Shown in pieces: positions 8,703 through 14,801 of a stretch of 20,346 bases of DNA. The stretch's first letter is position 1. Each line of letters starts with the position of its first letter. Source of the stretch: Opitutales bacterium (lineage in GTDB: Bacteria > Verrucomicrobiota > Verrucomicrobiia > Opitutales > Oceanipulchritudinaceae). The position numbers were made by a program, and so were the translations under genes. The notes beneath the pieces were generated by a model that had not been told where the DNA came from, did not search any database, and worked only from the letters and a program-made list of their open reading frames with translations. The stretch is taken from positions 1 to 20,346 of the forward strand of contig SKLD01000218.1 in assembly GCA_007123395.1 (NCBI GenBank), written 5' to 3'.

Positions 8703-9524
8703 CTAAGCCTTCCTCCGTCGCCGAAAGGCCATGGATCCGGCCAATGCGGCCAGCCCGAGCGCCGCCGCCGCGAGGCGCGGCTCCGGTATGGCGACGAACG
8801 CGTCCATCGCAAAATAGGCCGGCGTGTTCATTCCCCAATCGCCCACGTCGCTCGAATCCATCGTGAATTCCAGACTATGGACGCCGCTGCCCAGCGTCGT
8901 CAGATCGACTTCCAGCCATTCGTCGAGGATGAAATGCTCCCCCGCGTCCGCCGCGCGGAAATCCGCAAGCCATACCTCCACTTCGCCGAGTGTTGCCTCG
9001 GCGGCGTCAAGTCCGCGGATCCTTAGGCGGAAGTAGTCCTCGTCCGCCGCCGTGAACTGCTTCGAGAAGGAATCCCCGTATGTCATCGCGGCCCATGCGT
9101 AGAGCACATTCGTCACCGCCATGCTCCGGGGCTCGCGGCGCTCCGTCGGAAGCTCCAACCGCAGCGTTCCGCTGACAAAGGCCACCACAAAGTTCTCGCC
9201 CGCGAACGCTCCGCCCGCCCGCGTCTCGTATTGGTAGGGAAGGAAATTCGCCGAGGCCAGGTCTGCGGCGGAGATTTCCGAAGTCGTGCGATTGCTCAGC
9301 GCAAAATCCTGCCACACACCCCACAGGCTGTTATAGTCGTTCGGGAAGAAGACGCCCCCCGAGATGAACCCGCCCGCTTCGTCCGCCCCGTTATAGAAGC
9401 TCTCCGCCGCCAGCGACAGATCCCCGAAGTCCACCATCGAGGCCCACGCCCCGCACGGAAAAAGGCCCGCTACGGCCACCGCCGACACTTTCCAAACACC
9501 CGTTTTCCAAAGTTTTCGATTCAT
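8703..9524 (-). CDS. DUF4465 surface protein with PEP-CTERM sorting tail
   Basis: The 273-residue protein has a signal peptide (MNRKLWKTGVWKVSAVAVAG, ending near AWAS). Its body matches the DUF4465 pattern: DFGDLSLAAESFYNGADEAG, ISGGVFFPNDYNSLWGVW, a YFRLRIRGLDA block, WLADFR, and the closing DSSDVGDWGMNTPAYFAMD. The C-terminus is a PEP-CTERM signal: PEP at 247-249, an Ala/Leu helix, then RRRRK, for exosortase-dependent surface sorting. From memory, DUF4465 relatives in Bacteroidetes include surface cobalamin-binding lipoproteins (BtuH type). A corrinoid-capture role here is inferred from that and from the adjacent BtuB-like receptor. The frame is open to an ATG at 9608, which has AAGGAG 14 bases upstream, but the ATG at 9524 (or 9533) gives a normal signal peptide. 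First gene of the three-gene operon. Confidence 0.85.
   Translation of the reverse strand: MNRKLWKTGVWKVSAVAVAGLFPCGAWASMVDFGDLSLAAESFYNGADEAGGFISGGVFFPNDYNSLWGVWQDFALSNRTTSEISAADLASANFLPYQYETRAGGAFAGENFVVAFVSGTLRLELPTERREPRSMAVTNVLYAWAAMTYGDSFSKQFTAADEDYFRLRIRGLDAAEATLGEVEVWLADFRAADAGEHFILDEWLEVDLTTLGSGVHSLEFTMDSSDVGDWGMNTPAYFAMDAFVAIPEPRLAAAALGLAALAGSMAFRRRRKA
8708..8716 (-). promoter_or_regulatory. Ribosome binding site of the TonB receptor gene inside the upstream gene
   Basis: GGAGGAAGG on the minus strand lies in the last codons of the DUF4465 gene, 8 bases before the receptor ATG at 8699. It fixes that start and suggests translational coupling. Confidence 0.65.
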
Positions 9525-9563
9525 TCCCGACATTCCCAACCTGTCCGCGGCTACGCCGCAAGT

Positions 9564-9589
9564 CTTATTGGCATAAAAATGCCAATAAG
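9564..9589. repeat. Perfect 11-bp inverted repeat in the leader of the DUF4465 operon
   Basis: CTTATTGGCAT (9564-9574) and ATGCCAATAAG (9579-9589) are exact reverse complements separated by AAAA. The repeat lies 39 bases upstream of the preferred start at 9524. It could be an operator for a dimeric regulator or a hairpin in the mRNA leader. It is not followed by a U-tract in the operon's direction, so it is not a standard terminator. Confidence 0.6.
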
Positions 9590-9646
9590 GAAGCGAAGGG
9601 CATTTCATTCAGCCGCACCCGGCTCCTTAAGATCCGCTCCTCGACA

Positions 9647-9660
9647 ACAAATATATTTGT
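9647..9660. repeat. 14-bp AT-rich palindrome, possible operator
   Basis: ACAAATATATTTGT is a perfect palindrome in the AT-rich divergent region, about 125 bases upstream of the DUF4465 start. It may be a binding site for a dimeric repressor controlling the uptake operon. AT-rich palindromes also arise by chance. Confidence 0.35.
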
Positions 9661-9978
9661 GAATTAAGTATAAAGTTACTAGGAAAATAGAAAAACAAAA
9701 CAGTGAAGAAAAAGCTTATAGAGAATTTAGATATATTTTAATGAGCCTTTCTTTTTACCATTTCATAGATACGGAGGTAACATAACTCACAATTAAATTA
9801 TTTGACGATTCTCCGGGAGTCGCTGGGGAAAGGGCGGCTTGACGGGGCCAATAATTGCGGAAGGCAAGGTTGCGGCGGGGCAGTGTGCAAGGGGGCGGTT
9901 GGCGGCCCGGGCTTTGGGAGCCGGGCGGGGCATTGGCTTCGGCTTGCCAGCGGGCGGCGAGTGGCCGTGGATGGGTAG

Positions 9979-10989
9979 ATGTCGACGCGCCAACGTGTCA
10001 TTGTTTTCGCCATCGGAGTGATCCTCGGGATCACGTTGTTGTCGCTCATGCCGCGGCCGGACCGCTCGGACCGTCCGCGCCATCCTTGGCACGAGCAGAC
10101 GGCGCCGGACGGGTATTATCCGCTCACGGTAAAGGACGGTTTCGGGCGCGAGGTTGCGGTGAAGCGGCAGCCGCGGTGGTTCATCTCGTTGGCACCAAGC
10201 GTTACGCAAATGCTCTTTGCGATGGGCATGGGCGATCACCTCATGGCGGTGACAGACTACTGCGACTATCCGGAGGAAGCCGCCGAGATTCAGCAAATGG
10301 GTCGGAGCATTGGCCGCATGGACACGCCCGACCTCGAGCGGATCCTCGAGTTCGCGCCGGACATTGTGTTCGGGTCGACGCACACCGACGTCGCCATTTT
10401 CCGCCGTCTGCACAACCCGCCGCGGACAACGGCGCTGGCGCTGCGGCACGACAGCATGGACGGTGTGTTTGCGGATATCGCGACACTTGCGCGCGTGACG
10501 GGTGTGCCGGGGAAGGGGGCGCGTCTTCTTGCCGATCTGCGGGAGCGCGTGGCGGCGGCGACGGCGGCGGTGCCACCGCGCGAAGCACCACCGCGGGTGC
10601 TCTACCTGCTGAGCATTGACTCCGGGCTGGCACCGGGCTTCGCGCCCGGAGAGGGAGCATGGATCAGCGATCTCATTGAACGGGCGGGGGGCGAGAGCGT
10701 GACCGCGCGGTTGGCGCAACAGTGGGGCACACCGTCGGCGGAGGCACTTCTCGGGCTGGCCCCCGAGATCCTCATTGTGACGGACGGGCGCACCGCAGGG
10801 GAGCAGGAAGCCCTGCGCCGCCGGCTTGAACGCCTTCCCCGGCACAGCCTCTGGTCGGAGATCCCCGCCGTGCGCGACGGGCGCATCCATATCATCGACC
10901 CGGAACTCTTCTCCATTCCCGGCCCGCGCATGCCGGAGATGCTGGAGGTGCTGGTCGCTTCGCTCTGGGGTGATGTCGCCCGGGAGTGA
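9979..10989 (+). CDS. BtuF-like ABC transporter substrate-binding protein with N-terminal membrane anchor
   Basis: The 336-residue protein belongs to the periplasmic binding protein family for cobalamin and iron chelates (helical-backbone fold). The motif FISLAPSVTQMLFAMGMGD (68-86), the TDYCDYP segment (92-98), the DLERILEFAPDIVFG block and the closing GRIHIIDPELFSIPGPR are typical. The N-terminus (residues 8-24) is a hydrophobic helix with no AxA cleavage site or lipobox Cys, suggesting an uncleaved inner-membrane anchor. Expected role: receives the ligand from the TonB receptor and passes it to an ABC permease, which is not in this window. It is divergent from the DUF4465, receptor and surface-protein operon, which supports a shared pathway. 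Corrinoid is the preferred ligand; a siderophore or haem is not excluded. Confidence 0.85.
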   Translation: MSTRQRVIVFAIGVILGITLLSLMPRPDRSDRPRHPWHEQTAPDGYYPLTVKDGFGREVAVKRQPRWFISLAPSVTQMLFAMGMGDHLMAVTDYCDYPEEAAEIQQMGRSIGRMDTPDLERILEFAPDIVFGSTHTDVAIFRRLHNPPRTTALALRHDSMDGVFADIATLARVTGVPGKGARLLADLRERVAAATAAVPPREAPPRVLYLLSIDSGLAPGFAPGEGAWISDLIERAGGESVTARLAQQWGTPSAEALLGLAPEILIVTDGRTAGEQEALRRRLERLPRHSLWSEIPAVRDGRIHIIDPELFSIPGPRMPEMLEVLVASLWGDVARE

Positions 10990-11337
10990 ACTACGCGTAG
11001 CTTTCCGGCAGCACTTTTTTTGAATGAAAGGACCCGGCGACATCTGATGAAATCGGGCGCTGGCGCAGTGCGCAGTGTCCCGGAATTTACGGCACATCCG
11101 GAACACGCCTCAAGAATGTGTCCCGGCGGTTTACCCGTTCTGACCCAACCGACATTTGATCTGAGCGTTGCGGAGAGTGGATCCTCATGCCTCTGCCCGC
11201 TCAAGGGGCTCCGGGTCGCCCGCAGTCCTGCGCAGCCCGAGGAACAAAGCAGTGAATTCCAAGGTAATCGGTAGCGGTAGAAGGACCGGCTCAACTACCT
11301 GCGGTTGCACACGGCTGCGGCGCGCGTTCCGGTAGGC
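10990..11337. other. Gene-free stretch between two convergent genes, with alternative-hairpin repeats
   Basis: This stretch lies between the stops of the btuF-like gene (plus) and the CBS-domain protein gene (minus). No convincing protein is encoded on either strand, and no tRNA or known RNA was recognised. A palindrome CTACGCGTAG occurs at 10991-11000, and a run of seven T starts at 11014. The notable element is a set of three related 9-base segments at 11075-11126, listed separately. No canonical terminator was found. Confidence 0.45.
11075..11126 (-). repeat. Direct repeats flanking a complementary copy, able to form two exclusive hairpins
   Basis: The 9-base sequence GTGTCCCGG occurs at 11075-11083 and again at 11118-11126. 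Between them, CCGGAACAC (11098-11106) is complementary to both. In minus-strand RNA all nine positions pair in either combination (one G-U each); in plus-strand RNA each stem has an A-C mismatch. The middle segment can pair with only one partner at a time, as in an RNA switch. Whether the region is transcribed is unknown. Confidence 0.45.
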
Positions 11338-12465
11338 TCAACCATGGCCGCCTCGCGCGGGAGAGACGGGGTTGGCGGTCTCCGCCGGTGTTTCCGGAGC
11401 CGTCGTCTTCCCGCTTTCCGCGTCGGGCGTGGGGGCGGGGCGGTGCTCGGCGCGCTTTTTCGCGAGTTCGCGCATGTCGACGGCGAGGTCGGTCTCGTCG
11501 TAGATCTCCTTGCCGATGAGTTCCTCGAAGATGTCCTCCAAGGTGACGACACCTGCCGTGGAGCCGTATTCATCGACGACGACGGCGAGCTTCTTGTGGG
11601 TGCGGAGGAGGAGTTGCAGCGCGTCGAGGGCCGAGGCGGTCTCCGGCACGAAGACCGCTTTTTTCATCACTTCACCGATCATTAGGTGATCCTTGTCCTG
11701 CCCGTAGGCCTGCAGGAGGTCGCGCCGCTTGACGATGCCCACGATCTCGTCAAACCCGTCAGCGTAGACCGGGATGCGCGAAAACGGCATCTGGCGGAAG
11801 TCCTTGCACACCTCCCCGACGGTCTCGTCCTTGGATAGAAAGGTCGTCACGGTGCGCGGTGTCATGATGTCCGCCACGTAGACGTCGTCGAGGCTGAGGG
11901 CATTGGTGATGAGGTCGCGCTCGCTCCCCGAGAGGGCACCGGCCTGGGCCGAGCGCTCGGCGAGAAGGCGGATCTCCTCTTCCTGTTCCTCGTGGCTGGG
12001 CATCTGGTTGCGCACAACGTTGCGAAGCATCTTTGAGGCAAGCCATGCGAACGGCGCCATGGCGATGCACACAATCCACAGAGGATAAACAAGGTAAACT
12101 TGTAAAACCTTGCGGTAGACGACTCCAATATTCTTGGGAAGGATTTCCGAGAGAATAAGAATGCCGACGACCATGCCCGCCGTGATCCAGCCGAGAACGT
12201 CGGGCCGCCCGGGGTAAACCGCCACCGTGACCGCGCCGACGAGCGACATACCCGCCGTGTTCGCCACGGTGTTGAGGGTGAGGATGGAGGTTGTCGACCG
12301 CTCGATGTGCTCCTTGAACTGCTGCAGGCGCGCCCCGATCTTCGCGTGGCGTTGCTTCAGGCTCTCGATTTCCGCCGGAGTCGTGCTGAGAATGAACGCC
12401 TCAAGCAACGAACAAAACGCGGACACCCCGAGCGTCAAGACAATAACCAGGATCAGAGTGCTCAT
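11338..12465 (-). CDS. CNNM/CorC-type membrane protein with paired CBS domains
   Basis: The 375-residue protein has an N-terminal CNNM (DUF21) transmembrane domain (about 1-155). It includes the conserved SEILPK motif (106-111), associated with ion binding in magnesium exporters of this family. Two CBS domains follow (about 195-255 and 262-320), with FSRIPVYADGFDEIVGIV and VVVDEYGSTAGVVTLEDIF, which bind adenine nucleotides in relatives. The C-terminal CorC_HlyC domain found in many family members is absent, replaced by a short charged, proline-rich tail (about 335-375). Role: probable Mg2+ or other divalent-cation transport or its regulation. Older annotations call these proteins hemolysins, but nothing here indicates haemolysis. 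The gene appears monocistronic. Confidence 0.88.
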   Translation of the reverse strand: MSTLILVIVLTLGVSAFCSLLEAFILSTTPAEIESLKQRHAKIGARLQQFKEHIERSTTSILTLNTVANTAGMSLVGAVTVAVYPGRPDVLGWITAGMVVGILILSEILPKNIGVVYRKVLQVYLVYPLWIVCIAMAPFAWLASKMLRNVVRNQMPSHEEQEEEIRLLAERSAQAGALSGSERDLITNALSLDDVYVADIMTPRTVTTFLSKDETVGEVCKDFRQMPFSRIPVYADGFDEIVGIVKRRDLLQAYGQDKDHLMIGEVMKKAVFVPETASALDALQLLLRTHKKLAVVVDEYGSTAGVVTLEDIFEELIGKEIYDETDLAVDMRELAKKRAEHRPAPTPDAESGKTTAPETPAETANPVSPARGGHG

Positions 12466-12959
12466 CTCGCCGAGACAATCTCCTCCGCTACACGGAGTTC
12501 ACAGGCACGAAAATATCCCTGACGCCTACTACCGTCAGGCTCCGGATCTTCGCTGAAGGTTTCCGAACTCATGCAAAAACGGGTAGTGCATACCTTTTTC
12601 CGTGAAAAGGCAAGTCAGGAAGAAAGGACCCAAGAGCGGCGGGCCTCAGCCCGAACTGAGCGCCTCAACCCCGCGTCCGCCGAACCTTCTCCGGCCGGCG
12701 CCTATTGCAATCGCTTCCGCGAAAAGGGCGCCGCTGACGCCGGACCGTGGTCCCGCAAACAAGGCGCAGCGTTCCCCGAAGCACAGGAAATCGACGAAAA
12801 TCGGATGCAAAGGGTTGAAAGAGAGCGAAAAATGATCCTCGTTAAACATTGACATTGAATAGGCCCCCTATGTTAGGCCTTTTCTTAGCGAAATCAGAAG
12901 GCAAATCAACCAATGATTTGAGAAGCGCAATCTCACAAATCCATCAAACAAAAGTCAAT
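12466..12959. other. Long divergent intergenic region
   Basis: These 494 bases separate the CBS-domain protein gene (minus) and the Fur-like gene (plus). Short open frames exist on both strands, but none has a recognisable domain, a signal peptide or good initiation signals. A 7-bp hairpin (CCTGACG at 12518-12524, CGTCAGG at 12533-12539) lies in the probable leader of the CBS-domain gene. A perfect -35 hexamer TTGACA occurs at 12849-12854 on the plus strand. The candidate -10s behind it (TATGTT at 12869, spacing 14; TGTTAG at 12871, spacing 16) are poor, so a promoter for the Fur-like gene is only possible. Confidence 0.4.
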
Positions 12960-13526
12960 ATGAAGAAGACAACGCAGTTCCGCGAAACAAAACAACGCAA
13001 CGCCATCCGGGCCGCGCTCGATGCCACGGGGCGTCCGCTCTCGCCGCTCGAGATCCTCGAGTTGGCGGGAAAAGAAGTTCCCCGGCTCGGAATAGCCACC
13101 GTCTACCGCAACATCCGTTCGATGGTGGACAACAACGAGCTGGTGAGTGTGGATCTCCCCGGGCAACCGGCACGTTTCACCCTGCCCGAGCACAAAAACG
13201 ACCACGTCTTTGTCGATACCCCGAGCAACGAGGTCTATACCTTCGAGGCACCGGTCTCTGAGCTGCAGAAGCTTCTGCCGCGCGGCTTCAAGGCCGACAC
13301 CGTATCGATCTATGCCACCGGCACTGTTGGCGTGATGGCAAAGCGCGCCGCCGCGAAGGCGGCCGCCGAGACGGCAGCTCCCGCCGCGGCTCCCGCCGCT
13401 GCGCCGGCACCGAAGAAGGCCGCGAAGAAAGCGGCCAAGAAGCCCGCCAAAAAGGCGGGCAAAAAAGCCGCCAAAAAGGCTGGCAAGAAGGCGACCAAGA
13501 AAGGCGCGCGCAAACGCGCTTCCTGA
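12960..13526 (+). CDS. Fur-like regulator with degenerate metal site and histone-H1-like tail
   Basis: Residues 5-60 of this 188-residue protein match the Fur winged-helix DNA-binding domain: RETKQRNAIRAALDATG, PLSPLEILELAG, and the recognition-helix signature IATVYRNI (45-52). Residues 70-125 align with the Fur dimerisation domain (HKNDHVFVDTPSNEVYTFE, then LLPRGFKADTVSIYATG). The usual CxxC zinc pair is absent, and only His78 and His82 remain of the His-rich sensing motif. From about residue 127 the chain is almost only Ala, Lys and Pro (AKKAAKKPAKKAGKKAAKKA), like histone H1 or AlgP tails, a non-specific DNA-binding element. Role: transcription regulation or nucleoid binding; metal sensing is doubtful. 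The ATG at 12960 was preferred over a TTG at 12849 because the Fur domain begins right after it. Stops 11 bases from the convergent NUDIX gene. Confidence 0.82.
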   Translation: MKKTTQFRETKQRNAIRAALDATGRPLSPLEILELAGKEVPRLGIATVYRNIRSMVDNNELVSVDLPGQPARFTLPEHKNDHVFVDTPSNEVYTFEAPVSELQKLLPRGFKADTVSIYATGTVGVMAKRAAAKAAAETAAPAAAPAAAPAPKKAAKKAAKKPAKKAGKKAAKKAGKKATKKGARKRAS

Positions 13527-13537
13527 GGGGCCGAAAG

Positions 13538-14080
13538 TCATCCAGTCATACCGTCGTCAAGTAACGCGACGGCGGCAACAGCGAGGGCGTGTGTGACACG
13601 CCCTTCGCGTATCCACGCGCGGAACTCCGCGAGGGAGACGGTGCGGGCCGTAGTCTCTTCGTTGGGATCGCCGCCGATCTGCCCGTGCGGCGCGGCACCG
13701 CGGACGAGAACAAAATGGCAGCGGTTGGCCTGGAGGGCGGGATTGGGGTGCAGCACACCGAGCGTTCCGGCGACTACCCCGACGTATCCCGTCTCCTCTT
13801 CCAGCTCGCGCGCGGCGGCGGCGGCAGGCGTCTCGCCGGGGTCGATCAGTCCGGCGGGCAGCTCCCATGTGAAGTCATGGACGCCGAAGCGGAACTGGCG
13901 CACGAGGACAATTTCTTCTTTCGGTGTCAGGGCCACGGCGACTACCCAGTCCGCCACGTCGATAATGTAGAAATCTCCGCGGCGTTCGTCTCCGGCGTGC
14001 ACGCAATGTCGCCTGCGGATGGAAAACGGTCCGCAGTCCGCGTGGAATTCATCCCGTTCGACACGCCAGCGCGAAGGCAC
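13538..14080 (-). CDS. NUDIX hydrolase, ADP-ribose pyrophosphatase type
   Basis: The 180-residue protein contains a perfect Nudix box at residues 77-99: G-x5-E-x7-REL-EE-x-TGY (GLIDPGETPAAAA then RELEEETGY). This is the Mg2+-binding site that cleaves nucleoside diphosphates linked to another group. The preceding VLVRQFRFGVHDFTWELPAG resembles ADP-ribose or nucleotide-sugar pyrophosphatases, and the length is normal for that group. The exact substrate cannot be read from the sequence. The ATG follows the LysM-protein stop by 5 bases, so the gene is probably last in an argS, LysM, NUDIX transcript. Confidence 0.88.
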   Translation of the reverse strand: MPSRWRVERDEFHADCGPFSIRRRHCVHAGDERRGDFYIIDVADWVVAVALTPKEEIVLVRQFRFGVHDFTWELPAGLIDPGETPAAAAARELEEETGYVGVVAGTLGVLHPNPALQANRCHFVLVRGAAPHGQIGGDPNEETTARTVSLAEFRAWIREGRVTHALAVAAVALLDDGMTG

Positions 14081-14085
14081 GCCGC

Positions 14086-14748
14086 CTACTCCTCCGGAAT
14101 GACGATGCGCTGCCCGATCTGGAGGCGGTTGGGGTTCACTCCCGGGTTCGCCTCCATTAGACGGCTGAGCGGGACGCCGTAACGGCCCGCGATTCGTGAC
14201 AGGGTGTCGCCGCTCTCAATCACATGCACGTTGCCCTCAGGCGCGGCGGCGGCGGGAGCGTCGTCGTCAAAAGCACGCGGAGCGGCGGTCGTGCGCGGAG
14301 CGGAGCGGCGCGTTTCCTCGAGCCTATCGACGATTTCCTGCATGCGTGCGGTCATCTCGTTGATCGCGTTGCGGTTGGACCGCACGTCGCGCGTGACCGT
14401 TTCAAACGCGCGCTGGGAGTCGTCGCGCAGGGAGCGCAACTGCCGGTCGAGTTGATTGATCCGCGCCAGCTCGGCACCCGCCCGCTCGAGGCGTCCATCG
14501 AGTTCTCCGTAGCGACGGTCGAGGCTCGCGCGCAGGTCCTCCGTGGGGTCGGGCCGCGCGGCCTGTTCCGCGCGCAGTTCCTCGACCATCGCCTGGGCGC
14601 GCTGCGCCTGGACAAAGCCGAAGAGGCCGCATCCGACCCCAACCACGGCTACGATCAAGGCACCCGCGCCGAGCATCCAGCCCGAGCCGGACGACTTCTC
14701 CAGTTCCGATACTTCGAAGGGCTCCTGCTGCTCGCCTGAGTCACTCAT
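14086..14748 (-). CDS. Membrane-anchored coiled-coil protein with C-terminal LysM domain
   Basis: The 220-residue protein has a short acidic cytoplasmic N-terminus and one transmembrane helix (about 24-47, rich in Gly, Ala and Val). A long Glu/Arg/Ala-rich heptad region (about 50-148), probably coiled coil, is followed by an Ala/Pro linker and a LysM domain at 174-218 (HVIESGDTLSRIAGRYGV, then LMEANPGVNPNRL). LysM binds peptidoglycan, so the protein likely spans from the inner membrane to the cell wall. No catalytic domain is present, so a structural or scaffold role is inferred. The frame is open to a TTG at 14784, but the ATG at 14748 is preferred. It lies 53 bases after argS and 5 before the NUDIX gene. 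Confidence 0.82.
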   Translation of the reverse strand: MSDSGEQQEPFEVSELEKSSGSGWMLGAGALIVAVVGVGCGLFGFVQAQRAQAMVEELRAEQAARPDPTEDLRASLDRRYGELDGRLERAGAELARINQLDRQLRSLRDDSQRAFETVTRDVRSNRNAINEMTARMQEIVDRLEETRRSAPRTTAAPRAFDDDAPAAAAPEGNVHVIESGDTLSRIAGRYGVPLSRLMEANPGVNPNRLQIGQRIVIPEE

Positions 14749-14801
14749 TTGCTTAGAGCCTAGGTTTCGCACCCGCTGTGGCAAGCAAGATGCGAGCCGC
14801 G

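Larger units (their letters stand above)
9525..9978. other. Divergent control region with AT-rich core
   Basis: This gap separates the DUF4465 operon (minus) from the btuF-like gene (plus). The stretch 9644-9806 is strongly AT-rich compared with both flanks and should contain both promoters. It includes a 14-bp palindrome at 9647-9660 and the sequence TATATTTTAATG around 9732. The 9811-9978 part is again GC-rich and precedes the plus-strand gene. I found no gene here and no complete cobalamin riboswitch core on either strand. Confidence 0.5.

Noticed and set aside
9865..9930. Possible cobalamin riboswitch on the minus strand, from the string ACTGCCCCGCCGCAACC
   Set aside because: Only the CTGCCCC..CGCAAC part resembles the conserved core, with two inserted bases. 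The GGTG/AA/CC elements before it and the AGCC and final AGTCAG-ACC-GCC elements after it are absent. GC-rich sequence makes such a partial match likely.
9793..11106. Long minus-strand open frame (437 codons) opposite the btuF-like gene
   Set aside because: Its product is rich in Arg, His and Pro with no domain, and it mirrors the well-supported plus-strand binding protein. Antisense frames stay open easily in GC-rich DNA.
12518..12539. Hairpin as a terminator
   Set aside because: The stem is only 7 bp and is followed on the minus strand by a short mixed ATATTTT run, upstream of the CBS-domain gene rather than after a gene.
12571..12852. Small basic plus-strand open frames between the CBS-domain and Fur-like genes
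   Set aside because: No domain, signal peptide or Shine-Dalgarno, and several overlapping frames look equally plausible.
13390..13520. Tandem DNA repeat in the 3' end of the Fur-like gene
   Set aside because: The repetition follows from the Ala-Lys codon pattern of the tail and is not an independent satellite; no CRISPR-like spacing exists here or elsewhere in the window.
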